Shown here: positions 38,008 to 47,615 of the stretch, one piece after another | How the letters are laid out: each line of letters opens with the position of its first letter | Numbering within the stretch: the first letter of the stretch is position 1 | Source of the DNA: Corynebacterium kutscheri | Lineage (GTDB): Bacteria; Actinomycetota; Actinomycetes; Mycobacteriales; Mycobacteriaceae | DNA: 64,000 bases | Assembly: GCF_000980835.1 (NCBI RefSeq) | Contig: NZ_CP011312.1 | Coordinates: 868,001 to 932,000 of the forward strand | Reading direction: 5' to 3' | The notes under the pieces: generated by a model | Database searches by the model: none | Told to the model about the DNA's origin: nothing | What the model saw: only the letters and a program-made list of their open reading frames with translations | Program-made: the position numbers and the translations under genes

Positions 38008-38352
38008 TCACTTTCTTTTACGTCTACGCTGTGATGCTTTTGACCACCCCTTCCGTAAAGGACTTTCTGGGTTAGAACGTGTTGGTCTTAATACGAGGGG
38101 TATGCCATCAGAGTCAATGATTTCCCAATCATGGCGGTGTACTTTAATTTCAAACCCTGTCTCATTTTTGGAGGTAGAGAATGCCATGATTGCACGACCA
38201 TTTTTAAGTTCGGAAACAATAATCGACCACAAGCGATCACGAATTCTAGTTGAGACATGCCCAACAAAAACGCCTGCGGAAATTTCGAATAACCAGCGGT
38301 TAAGCTGACCTCTGAGCCCAGCTGGACATGCTGTGAGAACAATTGTAATCAA
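38008..38352 (-). CDS. cas2: Type I-E CRISPR integrase subunit Cas2
   Basis: A 114-residue Cas2e protein ('TACPAGLRGQLNRWLFEISAGVFVG' and 'GFEIKVHRHDWEIIDSDGIPL', the E. coli-type fold). It works with Cas1 to insert spacers. It overlaps the cas1 stop by 4 bases and ends beside the leader. The C-terminus is basic ('KASQRRRKRK'). Confidence 0.95.
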   Translation of the reverse strand: MITIVLTACPAGLRGQLNRWLFEISAGVFVGHVSTRIRDRLWSIIVSELKNGRAIMAFSTSKNETGFEIKVHRHDWEIIDSDGIPLVLRPTRSNPESPLRKGWSKASQRRRKRK

Positions 38353-39328
38353 GGGTAATCATCTCCTGAAGAGTCATCCCAGTTATATCCTCCGCTGACG
38401 CGTTCTAGTTTTTCATCCCATAGCTCAATGACTTTGTTTTTTATAGAGAAACTATCAGAAGATGTTTCTGAATCATCTAACAGTAGTTCTTTGAGATCAG
38501 ATACAATGCGCGGCAGTATTTTATTTGTCTTGAATGCATCACGGCATTGACGTCTGACATACTGGGGTAGATCTCCTGGGGAAACCTTTCCAGCTTCAAC
38601 AGCAGCGACTGACTCAAAAGCAATCGGGATAGAGACTTCGGCTTTATATAAATCTGCAATGTCATAGACAAAGCTACGATCGTGTCCAGTATGGATAAAG
38701 CCTAAACCGGGAGAGAGCCCTAAGGCTACGATTACGGAGTGTACGAGTCCGTAAAGTGATATATGAGCACTAGATAGCGCTTGATTAATAAGGTCGCTGT
38801 CAAAGAAATCCTCTGGGTTATAGGTGCGTTTATTCCATTGCACACCAGTGTTATCTGCCCATTGACGGTAAATATTTCGCACTCGTGCGCCTTCTTTGCC
38901 TCTGAGTTGCTGCATAGTGAGATTATCAACAGCCTCATCGTCGAAACGCATTTTATACATGGCACGTGCTACGGCAAGACGACTACGCGTATGAGAAACA
39001 AGTTGCGCTTGTTTTACAAGCAAAGTGGTGTTTCGTCCAATTGGACGACCATGCGCATAATAACGGACTCCGTTTTCACCACACCAAACTACGGAGGCAC
39101 CGCTATCTGCGATAACTGTCATAGCTTGGTGAGTAACTCGTGTTCCTGGGCAAGTAATAGAACTGACAATGAGGCGCTAGGTATATGAATAACACCTCGT
39201 TCGTCAGTGGCTGTGAGTGCGTTTGCATCGCGGCCAATTGTGCAATGTTCGAGATAGATAAAACTAATTCGTTCATTAACACGGGTAAGCTCGGCCGGGG
39301 TGCTGGGACGAAAACCACTATTTTTCAT
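38349..39328 (-). pseudogene. cas1: Type I-E Cas1 with a single-base frameshift near its N-terminus
   Basis: Frame one (39328 to 39119) codes 'RISFIYLEHCTIGRDANAL' and stops; frame two (39122 to 38349) continues 'TVIADSGASVVWCGENG'. At GGG 39148-39150 (coding strand CCC) one more C would restore 'LLLAPGTRVTHQAM' and a full Cas1 of about 325 residues. The catalytic area with 'HTGHDRSFVYDIADLYKAE' is present in frame two. Either spacer acquisition is broken or this is a read error. The frame-two ATG at 39122 could make a truncated protein lacking about 68 residues. Confidence 0.85.
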
Positions 39329-39330
39329 TT

Positions 39331-39990
39331 TTAACTCGCGCTCAGGGTTAGTAGTCCCATACCGTATCCTTTGCCACGTCCGATGCCGTTGAGCATGGCG
39401 TTGCGCAGCAGTTCTGGTGATTCTACGGTGAGAACTCCGTCGAATTGAACTCTATTGAGTGTTACTCGAGCTTTTTCTCGGTTAAAACGTAAACGATCAC
39501 GTCGAGTAACTAGGAGCATCTCGGTTTCATCATCGGTAGTGTTTCCGTTATAGATGGAAAATCCATGTGCAGTGATTTTATCTCTTAACCATTGTTTTTG
39601 ATGTTTAACGGTTACGTGGGCAGCCCGGATTTTTTTACCATCTGATTGGGTAACAATACGTGTGGGATTTGCTGCTAGGCGGAAGCGATATTGTTGCCCA
39701 GGTTGCAGCCCTTCCAGCAGTGGGTTGTAATCTCGAATTTTTGATGATGGTTGATTGCTCCAACCTGCTTGCTCTTGAATATGTTCAAAGCATGGTCGGT
39801 TTTCGCTAAGAACTAACAAGCTAATACGATCTGTGCTTTGATCAAGACGCCAAAGTATTCGCTTTTCTTTAGCATGTAAATCAGGCGAAAAGCAGTTCAT
39901 AACCGCTGCATGCAGTGTTCTGGGATTACTCGCAAATAACGCAGTTTTTCTGCGATAAGGGTTGAGATCTATTGCAGATAGAAAAGTCAT
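39331..39990 (-). CDS. cas6e: Type I-E crRNA endonuclease Cas6e (CasE)
   Basis: A 219-residue RAMP protein. The glycine-rich loop 'IGRGKGYGMGLLTL' at the C-terminus is the mark of Cas6e. It cuts the repeat hairpin of the transcript and stays bound to the crRNA end in Cascade. It starts on the last base of cas5 (1-base overlap). Confidence 0.95.
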   Translation of the reverse strand: MTFLSAIDLNPYRRKTALFASNPRTLHAAVMNCFSPDLHAKEKRILWRLDQSTDRISLLVLSENRPCFEHIQEQAGWSNQPSSKIRDYNPLLEGLQPGQQYRFRLAANPTRIVTQSDGKKIRAAHVTVKHQKQWLRDKITAHGFSIYNGNTTDDETEMLLVTRRDRLRFNREKARVTLNRVQFDGVLTVESPELLRNAMLNGIGRGKGYGMGLLTLSAS

Positions 39991-40691
39991 TATGCATCTC
40001 CCAAAAGAGTAAAGGGGTTATGATCTTTCATTTCCCATCCTTTTGGATTATCTATGTCAGAAGTGAAACGGTGGGTAACAGCCCTTACCCCATATTCACG
40101 GTTTTTTAGATCAAAACTTTTAGGTACATCAGAGACCATTTCCGATATTGGATCGTCACCGTGCGCATCATAGGAAAGGCGCAGTTGTACCTTTTTGGGT
40201 TGCTTCTTTTTGTACCAGCAAGAAGCATGCCATTTTTCATTTTCCAGGCACTCCACAAGGGAGTTTTCTTTTATTCCAATGAGTAGTTGGCCAGATGGTG
40301 GACAAGCCCGTCTGCCTAGGAAAAGCGGAAATTTAGGGGATTTCACGGCTTCAGCTAGTTCTGTAATAACTGAAGTTGATCCTTCGACAGCAGCAACAAA
40401 AATTGCATCCGCCAAATAATCACGGTGGGTGAGCGGTTCTGCCTCTCGATTGCGCCAATCGATTTCTGTTTGGAAATCAGAGATAACAGTACCAATTTGG
40501 TCGGTACGAACCCCAAACCTTAGTTCAGCTAAATCAGTAATAGTATCAGTTCGCAATCGTCCTTGAGCAGCAGCTAACAAACCTATTACACCGCTTTTGG
40601 TGGGTTCACGGCGTGTATCTCGGTGCATAAACCGACTGTGATCACCCCATGACTGTAATGGTCCAGCGAGTTTTAGAAGCAGGACACTCAT
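39990..40691 (-). CDS. cas5e: Type I-E Cascade subunit Cas5e (CasD)
   Basis: A 233-residue RAMP protein starting 'SVLLLKLAGPLQSWGDHSRF', the typical Cas5e N-terminus, with 'HRDTRREPTKSGVIGLLAAA' next. It caps the 5' handle of the crRNA. It overlaps cas7 by 4 bases and cas6e by 1. Confidence 0.95.
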   Translation of the reverse strand: MSVLLLKLAGPLQSWGDHSRFMHRDTRREPTKSGVIGLLAAAQGRLRTDTITDLAELRFGVRTDQIGTVISDFQTEIDWRNREAEPLTHRDYLADAIFVAAVEGSTSVITELAEAVKSPKFPLFLGRRACPPSGQLLIGIKENSLVECLENEKWHASCWYKKKQPKKVQLRLSYDAHGDDPISEMVSDVPKSFDLKNREYGVRAVTHRFTSDIDNPKGWEMKDHNPFTLLGDA

Positions 40692-41830
40692 GCGTTATTC
40701 TCCGCACGCGAGCGAACAGCCTTTCCAACCAAGGAAATAAGATCATCGAAAGTAACGTGTGTTCCTATGGCATCGAGTTCAGCACGTGTTTCAGGGGTGT
40801 CGGCATTATTTGTAGCCAGATAGAAGCTTTCTTTAGCTGCACTGCCGTAGGTTTCATCTGCATTTTTGGCGCTAGAAGCCAATTCAATAGTAGCTTTGGC
40901 CATGCGTCCAGTGGTGGTGGTGATAGCTTTTTCGAAGCTTTCAGCCAGGTTTACTGGCTGATCTTGACGAATTTGAACCAGAACAAGTTCAGGGCGCGTT
41001 CTGTTTGCAAAAGTATTCATTTTTCCAGTAGGCATGGAGAGAATAAATGAGCGTAAAAATGCTTCAGTTGCTCGCGCAGCAGCTTCAACCGAATCAAGGT
41101 TTGAGATTAAACCTTCAGTATTGATAGTGGCGTAACGATAATGTGTGGGGGCTACAAACTCGACGGTGCCGATCATGCCTGCACCAGAAGTGTCATTTTC
41201 CTTGTTGTCATCGCTAGCGGTAAAGTAGTCAAATTCAATTTCGGCAGGATGTACGGAAAAAGCATGAGATACCTGGCACGCAGCATCCACATTAAGGTCT
41301 GGTGAGTCGGTGATCATTCGCCCAAAAAGAGCAATATCGATAGAATTATCACTTTGTATGATCTTATTGATGGTCTTTCTATTGAATGATTCACCAGTAT
41401 CATGAGCCTGAATTGCTAATTGCGCAAGGTTACTGATTTGTATCCGTGACAGGAAAAGAAGATATGAGGTGACTGACTTTGGAGAAGCTGTCTCATCATT
41501 ATTTTTCTTTTTCTCAGGACTAATTTTAATTTTTGCTACTTTAAAGATCTCTTCAGCAAGAGATACTGCTTTGTCAGCAAGATCTGGTCGAGATTCGATG
41601 ATGGATTTTGCGATACGATCAACAGCGTAGAACGTGCGTTCACCTAGTTCGGTAGCATCAAGGTACTCCTTGAAACTTTCGCGGGTGGCTTTTTTCCATG
41701 CTTGGCTCGAGACCCGAGCACGGCGTACACCGCCATAAATACTAGTTTTAGGAGCTCCAGTATCATCACGGTTAACGTTTGATGGTGGAATGGTCTGAAG
41801 AATGTGAATATCGATGAACATACGTGACAT
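40688..41830 (-). CDS. cas7e: Type I-E Cascade backbone subunit Cas7e (Cse4/CasC)
   Basis: A 380-residue protein when started at the ATG at 41830 (MSRMFIDIHILQTIPPSNVNRD), the family's usual start; an in-frame ATG at 41845 is 15 bases earlier. Further motifs: 'GGVRRARVSSQAWKKATRE' near residue 33. Six copies coat the crRNA spacer in Cascade. It begins 40 bases after cse2. Confidence 0.95.
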   Translation of the reverse strand: MSRMFIDIHILQTIPPSNVNRDDTGAPKTSIYGGVRRARVSSQAWKKATRESFKEYLDATELGERTFYAVDRIAKSIIESRPDLADKAVSLAEEIFKVAKIKISPEKKKNNDETASPKSVTSYLLFLSRIQISNLAQLAIQAHDTGESFNRKTINKIIQSDNSIDIALFGRMITDSPDLNVDAACQVSHAFSVHPAEIEFDYFTASDDNKENDTSGAGMIGTVEFVAPTHYRYATINTEGLISNLDSVEAAARATEAFLRSFILSMPTGKMNTFANRTRPELVLVQIRQDQPVNLAESFEKAITTTTGRMAKATIELASSAKNADETYGSAAKESFYLATNNADTPETRAELDAIGTHVTFDDLISLVGKAVRSRAENNA

Positions 41831-41869
41831 GGGAAATCCTTTCAATAGGAAAATTATAGATGAAGTGTT

Positions 41870-42502
41870 TTAAGCAGAGACTTCTGCTGTTTTAGAGGTT
41901 TCAGGAGAGCGTTGATAAAGCTCTCGCGCCCATCTGAGGTGAACAGATTGAACTGCTTCTGGAAATTGCAGACGGTAAAGATCTTTTGCAAGCAAGCCGT
42001 AGTTAAGTGGAATATCCTTAGCACGAAATATTTGGATAAGTCCTCGAAGGTGATGTTTTGTCCCTTCAAAAGTGCTTGCATTCACAACGCTAGAAAATCT
42101 GCGTAAGATTGCTTGTTCCCAATCGTCTGAGTCATTGGGATTAGCGATCCTGCGCACGGCGGTGCCTAATCCTTGAGGAAAAGATTGTTCAGCTCCGGTT
42201 GTTTTTGCGGTCACGTGCATGGGTTTGTTTGATGACTGTTGGTGAATCGCATAGAGCTGAAAGGTGGTAAGCAATGCACGTTCTGCGCGGTTAAAGCGAT
42301 CACCTTTGCCAATAAGTTCTTCATCAAGGTTATCGAAGACAAGCGACCATATTTTAAAAGATGCCTTAGGATTATTTGCTGATCGACGCAACTCTGCTAG
42401 CTCAGCCTTAGCTGAACTATAGTCGGCTAGGTAATTAGTTTGAAGCGGACCGATTTTTGAGTAAACATGTGAAGCAATTTTATTACTTATTGATGATGTC
42501 AT
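41870..42502 (-). CDS. cse2: Type I-E Cascade small subunit Cse2 (CasB)
   Basis: A 210-residue, helical, basic protein in the right operon place. 'AKAELAELRRSANNPKASFKIW' near its start and 'QSVHLRWARELYQ' near its end fit Cse2. Two copies stabilise the R-loop. It overlaps cse1 by 20 bases. Confidence 0.9.
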   Translation of the reverse strand: MTSSISNKIASHVYSKIGPLQTNYLADYSSAKAELAELRRSANNPKASFKIWSLVFDNLDEELIGKGDRFNRAERALLTTFQLYAIHQQSSNKPMHVTAKTTGAEQSFPQGLGTAVRRIANPNDSDDWEQAILRRFSSVVNASTFEGTKHHLRGLIQIFRAKDIPLNYGLLAKDLYRLQFPEAVQSVHLRWARELYQRSPETSKTAEVSA

Positions 42503-44132
42503 GACTATCTCCTTTCTGATTGTTTGAAGATTGTAGTGGATTAGTAGTGGGAAGAATTTTAGCTAGAGAAAACGAAAAACGACTTGCTGCAGTGCCTACA
42601 TTAACGATGTGATCATTATGTTTTCGCCCCGACCATGCTTTACTTGAAGTTGTTTGAAGAAGCTGCTGTGCGGTTTGGTTGCCTAATCGTCGTAGGTACA
42701 TTATCCACTCTTGAAGTAGGGTTACCCCATCAGAATCAATAGAAAGTTGTGATAGCCAGTTTCTAAACTGAGGGTCGATAGCAGCAAGCATTTTTGCATA
42801 CGTTTGCTTACGCTTTTTTGCTATTTTGTCACCAGAATAGCCTTCAGCAATAATGAGGTCAGCAGCCAGGTTAGTAACAGCCAGTGCTGTTTTATCTGCA
42901 TAAGAAACTGCATCTTGTACCCAACTTTGTAATTCTTGCTGATCTATTGAAGCAAGAGCGGCGCTCATTCGTAGGGAATCATGAAGAACCTTTTCTACCG
43001 AAGCGTTTTGAGTACCGTATTCGATAGTGACAACGTCAAGCTGGATACGATAATCATAGGGGAGTACACCGCGTTCGATTAGTCTTCCTACCCATTCAAC
43101 ATTTTTTGCTGGTTTAAATTTAAGAATACCGGTTTTATCGACTAACTCAGCATTGTCAGAGGGCAGCAGTGTGCTTAGCCCTTGCCACAACATTTTCTCC
43201 GACTGTAATGCACGTGGCATATATACGGGCTTCTTTGCTTTTTTTGATTGTGGTTCAGAATAGCGCCATGCAGTCATGTTTTCATGAGCTAATTGATTGG
43301 TGTAATCAATGGGGTCACCATTGCAAACAAGAACGCCTGTGGCTTTGTTTTCTTCGATTTTTAGACGTATACGACGCTGCGGCCAGGTAAAAAGACCTTT
43401 TTGTCCATGTGGTTGTGCGTAAGGCCGTGCGGCAGCAGTAAGAGGTTCTTCTTCCCAGATGGGTTTATCTAGACTTGAAAAATCCCCTTCTGCAACAAAA
43501 TTCAGCATTAAAGTTTCAAAAAGATTGCGCCCAATAATTGTGGTGCCACCTAGCCAACCACACCAACCGATGCCCTGGGGATACCCTTTTCCTCCTTTGA
43601 CCCGGTCATCGCCAACTGCACCTGATTTGATGCCAGAAAAATCAAATGAATTGGCGTGAACAAGCCAGCGGGCAGCTTCTGCTAAATCAAGTACATTGGC
43701 AGTACGTCGGGTAAATAAAGATCCTTCTCCGGGGGAATCGATAACAATAAGATCGAGCTTTTTCCATTCATTTTTTGCGGTAGCTAGGGTAGGTACTTGT
43801 AAAAATGGATAAGTTTCATCAATAAGGTAGAAACGATGACGATATGTGGTGAGGTAATCATCGATAATATCTATCGGTAATGATCCGGTTTCCCAAATAT
43901 TTTTCCATTCTTCTACTAATTCATCATCTTCATATTCTTCTAAAAGTGCTGCCTCGAGAATAGCTAAGAGAAGTCGAAGAATGGCGAAATTGATGGTGGG
44001 TAATTCATTGGCAAAGGCTTGATAATGCGAACTATTGCTAAGTAGTTCGTGGATACTGATTTCAGCTTCAATACCATTGATATCAATAACTTTGATCCAT
44101 TTTTCATCTAAGAGATTAAAGTGTGATTCCAC
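42483..44132 (-). CDS. cse1: Type I-E Cascade large subunit Cse1 (CasA)
   Basis: A 549-residue protein with the N-terminal 'HFNLLDEKWIKVIDINGIEAE' typical of Cse1. It recognises the PAM and recruits Cas3. It is first of the Cascade part; a 93-base gap separates it from cas3 and contains a candidate promoter and a sequence matching the mini-CRISPR spacer. Confidence 0.95.
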   Translation of the reverse strand: MESHFNLLDEKWIKVIDINGIEAEISIHELLSNSSHYQAFANELPTINFAILRLLLAILEAALLEEYEDDELVEEWKNIWETGSLPIDIIDDYLTTYRHRFYLIDETYPFLQVPTLATAKNEWKKLDLIVIDSPGEGSLFTRRTANVLDLAEAARWLVHANSFDFSGIKSGAVGDDRVKGGKGYPQGIGWCGWLGGTTIIGRNLFETLMLNFVAEGDFSSLDKPIWEEEPLTAAARPYAQPHGQKGLFTWPQRRIRLKIEENKATGVLVCNGDPIDYTNQLAHENMTAWRYSEPQSKKAKKPVYMPRALQSEKMLWQGLSTLLPSDNAELVDKTGILKFKPAKNVEWVGRLIERGVLPYDYRIQLDVVTIEYGTQNASVEKVLHDSLRMSAALASIDQQELQSWVQDAVSYADKTALAVTNLAADLIIAEGYSGDKIAKKRKQTYAKMLAAIDPQFRNWLSQLSIDSDGVTLLQEWIMYLRRLGNQTAQQLLQTTSSKAWSGRKHNDHIVNVGTAASRFSFSLAKILPTTNPLQSSNNQKGDSHDIINK

Positions 44133-44191
44133 TATTAAGATACAACCTTCCTTTTGCGTGCTTTAAAAGAGATATTTGTGTTTATGTAAAT

Positions 44192-44225
44192 ACTGTAGCA
44201 AAAGAATTCTAGAAAAACTACTAAA
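44192..44225 (-). promoter_or_regulatory. Candidate promoter of cse1 with a 13-base match to the upstream mini-CRISPR spacer
   Basis: A -10-like TACAGT (minus strand, 44197-44192; extended GC-TACAGT fits the corynebacterial pattern TANANT) sits 28 bases after 44225. The bases at 44212-44224 (plus strand GAAAAACTACTAA) are identical to the spacer bases at 47350-47362. On the minus strand this is the spacer's positions 2-14, with TAA (cas3 stop) in the PAM position. The match covers the expected -35 region. Confidence 0.55.
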
Positions 44226-47087
44226 TTAATCTTTTTTCTGTTGTTTGTAGTGTAAACCGGTCTCTGGGTCATAAATGAAAGTGAAATTAGATACTGTGGC
44301 GCATAAATTCTCATCGAGTATTAGTGGTAATTGGCCCTTTAGCCAATGTGAATTTTGCCATGATTCAATTCCATTTTTTTCTAATTCGGAAATGATTTTG
44401 TCGGCATGAGAGTTATTAGCGAGGAAAGTAGGCAATTGTACCGAACACTGTGCAGTAGCGCGGGCTACTTCACTATCAATACCGGTAGCGAAATCTACTT
44501 GTTCACTGGGGTAATTCTTAAGCCACGGAAGAGTTCTTATGGTGCCATTGATGTGCTGAACAAGAATGACCTCGATGTTTTCTTCACTATCTCGTACTTG
44601 TGCATAGCCTTGTTGAGGTTCTTCTGATGCATTGCCTCTTTGATTTGCCCAGGAAAGAAGATCACTAGAGGCAGTTAATGAGGGAACAAGGAAACCTCGT
44701 GCACGATTCTTTTTGCCGATAATTTTCTCTTTTTCGGCATTTTCTGCCTTATTCCACTTTTCTTCCCAACCTCGTGGAGCAGAAAAATGTGGTTCATCCG
44801 CGGTACTGACTAGGGCAGCTATATCGTCTGGTGAGCAAATACGTAAAGAGTCTGTTCGAGCATAAAGAAAAAGGGTAGCGATGCATCGAAGTAGCGAACT
44901 CTCACCATAAACATGAGCAGAATCCTTATCGAGAGCTGGAGTTACCTGTGGAAGCTGATTCGGGGTTGCTGCTTTGAGATCGGTACCAGTAATAAAAAGA
45001 AGCGGATTAGCAAGAGCTGGTTGCCGGAAAGTTTGGTTGCTTTCGTGTCTGTGTAGTCTGCCGATACGCTGGATAATTAAATCGATAGGGGCTATATCGC
45101 TCAACATGAGATCAAAATCGACGTCTAATGATTGCTCAATAACTTGGGTAGCAACCACAACCAACTTGTGAGGGCGTTGACTGGCATTTTTGCCAAGTCG
45201 AGTGGTCAACATTTTTTCCGTAGCACGTCTATCTGGGCCGATAAATTTAGAATGCAGGAGGATAACTTCGACGCCATCAAGAGTTTCTTTTAACGCCTGG
45301 AATGTCTTTTGAGCACGATTAATAGTATTTCGCACGACGGCAATGCAACCATTTCCTTGGGCGAAGACCTTATTAATAATGTTACACACGTCGTCGGTAT
45401 CGTCGCCGATAAATTCGACTTTGGTTGTTGAAGAACGCGATGATTGTTCAGGTGCTGTAAAAGTAATACCTTTGGTAGTAACTGTGGTTATAAGCGGGTA
45501 GCCGCACGCAGCAAGGGAAGTTTTTTCATCTTGTTGTTCCAGCTTCTTGTTATACCGCTCACCAGCTCGTTTCATTACCCCGCGGCGATAGGATTGAATG
45601 AGTTGAGCACGTTTACGGGGTGCAAGTGTGGCAGAAAGTGCGATTACTGGACAATTCATAGCCCCTAACCATTCGAGAATGCGATTCAAATACACCGACA
45701 TATAGTGGTCGGAAGAGTGAATTTCGTCGAAAATTATTACTTTTCCACTTAAACCTAAATAGCGAAGCATGACATGTTTTGAGGCTAAAGCAGCAAAGAG
45801 AATTTGGTCGATTGTTCCAATAGTAAAGTCAGCTAAAACGGAAGTTTTTCGTCCGCGTAACCACCAATGCGCCGTTACCGAAGATGATGTGGATCCAGAT
45901 GATTCGTCGTAAAGCGGGGAAAAGTTATTGTATCGTCTTGGAAAGATATTTTTATAGTCCTCATTGAATTCTGCTTTACCATGGCTTAATATTGCGCTGG
46001 CTTGCTGATCAGGGGAAATGGTTGTATCCAGCCAGGATAGAAGGCGCGGGAACATCGCATCACTAGTTGCACAAGTAGGTAGTGCAAAAGCAAGTCCGCC
46101 TAGTTGGAAACGATCGGCAAAAATTTCGGCAGCAGCAAGTGCTGCTTCAGTTTTTCCTTCTCCAGTTGGTGCTTCAATAATCATAAGACCTGGTGATTCT
46201 AAAGAAGAAGCGATTTCAGCTGCAGATTCTTGAACCGGGCGTGGTGTCGCAGTATCGGGAAAATCAAAACGAGTGCGAAAAAGTTCATTGATACTATCTG
46301 GTGGATTAGGTCGCCATGGTTTAGGTAATTGTAGTTTTTGTATAGCATGACGTGCTCGACGAAGACGGTTATCTGTGTTTGTTTCTACTTCCAAAGGAAA
46401 CAGATCAGTATTTGATGCTATCCAATCGCTTACAATGATAAAGCCAGTGAGGATAAGTTGACTTTCTGCCCGGAAGGATCCCTGGGCAAGGAAATCAAAA
46501 TCTTCTGGTTTAATACCAGCAGTGGCAGCTGCACGATTCCATAATCGTTGGCGTATTTCATGCCACAGAGAAGCTTCAGTTTTGCCTAAACCTTTTGCTT
46601 CGGAACTGATGATGCTCGCAGGATAAACACCATGATGGCCACCGACGATAAGAGCTAAAGGTAAGGCGACATTAGTTTTTCCTTGTTGGCTAAGCCAATA
46701 GTGTAAGCTTTGCGCACTTACTAATGAATGCGGCCGTAGTGAACTTTTGTCGAGATGATGGAAGATGGCTCCTGCATCCTCGAGTCGCCTTTTTAACTCG
46801 CCTACCTGCATAGTAAAGTGTGGTGAGGCTTTTCCAATATCGTGTCCACCGGCAAGAAAAATAGCCAGCTTACGTGCGCGCTCAATAGAGCCACAATCAT
46901 CTGCGAGTATGTTTCGGGTGTGGTGAGAAAGAAAATTATCCCAGAGCAAATCTGCAACGCACGCAGCATCATCGAGATGTGCCCACAGAGGTAGGGATTG
47001 TTCACCGTTATTCTGGGACTTTGCCCAGATAAGAGCGTCAAGATTAGACGGTGGTTCTTGTAGATTTATGCGCAATGTGTCAGGCAT
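44226..47087 (-). CDS. cas3: Type I-E nuclease-helicase Cas3
   Basis: A 953-residue protein with an N-terminal HD nuclease ('HDIGKASPHF', His82-Asp83, with His37 upstream) and a superfamily 2 helicase: Walker A 'APTGEGKTEAALAAAE' near residue 304, 'FDEIHSSDHY' for Walker B, 'ALSATLAPRKR' motif III, and motif VI 'QRIGRLHRH'. It is the DNA-degrading effector recruited by Cascade. It is separated from cse1 by 93 bases. All motifs seen are intact. Confidence 0.96.
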   Translation of the reverse strand: MPDTLRINLQEPPSNLDALIWAKSQNNGEQSLPLWAHLDDAACVADLLWDNFLSHHTRNILADDCGSIERARKLAIFLAGGHDIGKASPHFTMQVGELKRRLEDAGAIFHHLDKSSLRPHSLVSAQSLHYWLSQQGKTNVALPLALIVGGHHGVYPASIISSEAKGLGKTEASLWHEIRQRLWNRAAATAGIKPEDFDFLAQGSFRAESQLILTGFIIVSDWIASNTDLFPLEVETNTDNRLRRARHAIQKLQLPKPWRPNPPDSINELFRTRFDFPDTATPRPVQESAAEIASSLESPGLMIIEAPTGEGKTEAALAAAEIFADRFQLGGLAFALPTCATSDAMFPRLLSWLDTTISPDQQASAILSHGKAEFNEDYKNIFPRRYNNFSPLYDESSGSTSSSVTAHWWLRGRKTSVLADFTIGTIDQILFAALASKHVMLRYLGLSGKVIIFDEIHSSDHYMSVYLNRILEWLGAMNCPVIALSATLAPRKRAQLIQSYRRGVMKRAGERYNKKLEQQDEKTSLAACGYPLITTVTTKGITFTAPEQSSRSSTTKVEFIGDDTDDVCNIINKVFAQGNGCIAVVRNTINRAQKTFQALKETLDGVEVILLHSKFIGPDRRATEKMLTTRLGKNASQRPHKLVVVATQVIEQSLDVDFDLMLSDIAPIDLIIQRIGRLHRHESNQTFRQPALANPLLFITGTDLKAATPNQLPQVTPALDKDSAHVYGESSLLRCIATLFLYARTDSLRICSPDDIAALVSTADEPHFSAPRGWEEKWNKAENAEKEKIIGKKNRARGFLVPSLTASSDLLSWANQRGNASEEPQQGYAQVRDSEENIEVILVQHINGTIRTLPWLKNYPSEQVDFATGIDSEVARATAQCSVQLPTFLANNSHADKIISELEKNGIESWQNSHWLKGQLPLILDENLCATVSNFTFIYDPETGLHYKQQKKD

Positions 47088-47269
47088 TATGATTTCTTTT
47101 TATTTAGGGGATAAATGTATGAATAGATAGATTTTGACATAGACCCTGGACACAGAAAGGGAAAATGGGAATAAATGTTCTATTTATCTGTATGCGTAGT
47201 AAAAATGGGTTAAGGGACAAGATTGCGCGGATTCTGTGATTTCTCGACCTTAGCCAGGTAATTTCGAAA

Positions 47270-47391
47270 AATAATAAAAATGGTTGTTTAGTACATACGT
47301 AAAAAACAACCATTGATAAACCCCACTTGCATGGGGACAACGAGTATCCGAAAAACTACTAACGGATCATCCCCTCGTATGAGGGGAGATA
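47270..47391 (-). ncRNA. Mini-CRISPR upstream of cas3: candidate cas-regulating crRNA
   Basis: Two CRISPR-like repeats (47364-47391, 18/28 identical to the array repeat; 47314-47341, 20/28) flank a 22-base spacer (47342-47363). On the minus strand the first has stem CCCCTC/GAGGGG and the second CCCCAT/GTGGGG: both keep the 6-bp hairpin of the normal repeat through paired changes. Immediately after lies a 10-base inverted repeat (47279-47288 with 47305-47314) with a U-rich tail, a likely terminator. A -10-like TATTCT at 47403-47398 would start transcription near 47391. Its spacer has a 13-base match in the cas3-cse1 gap. The rest of 47088-47594 shows no gene. Confidence 0.6.
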
Positions 47392-47578
47392 TATGCGAGA
47401 ATACCGTTTTATGAGGGAAATGCATAAATGATCTTTCGATAAATAGTTATGGAAACAAGGCAGGATTTTTGGTTTTAGGAAATATGAGAAATGAATTCCG
47501 AACAGGTTTTAGTTTAGGAAATTTATGCAGAAGAATATAAGAAAATGTAAAGCATAATTTTTAAAACAAGATGATGTT

Positions 47579-47600
47579 TTGACTCTAACGCAACGTGAGG
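47579..47600 (+). promoter_or_regulatory. Candidate operator of the TipA-like gene
   Basis: TTGACT (47579-47584) as a -35 and an imperfect dyad CTC..ACG-CAA-CGT-GAG at 47582-47599 fit the elongated-spacer promoters of MerR regulators. Confidence 0.3.
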
Positions 47601-47615
47601 TTGCACGATAGGGCT

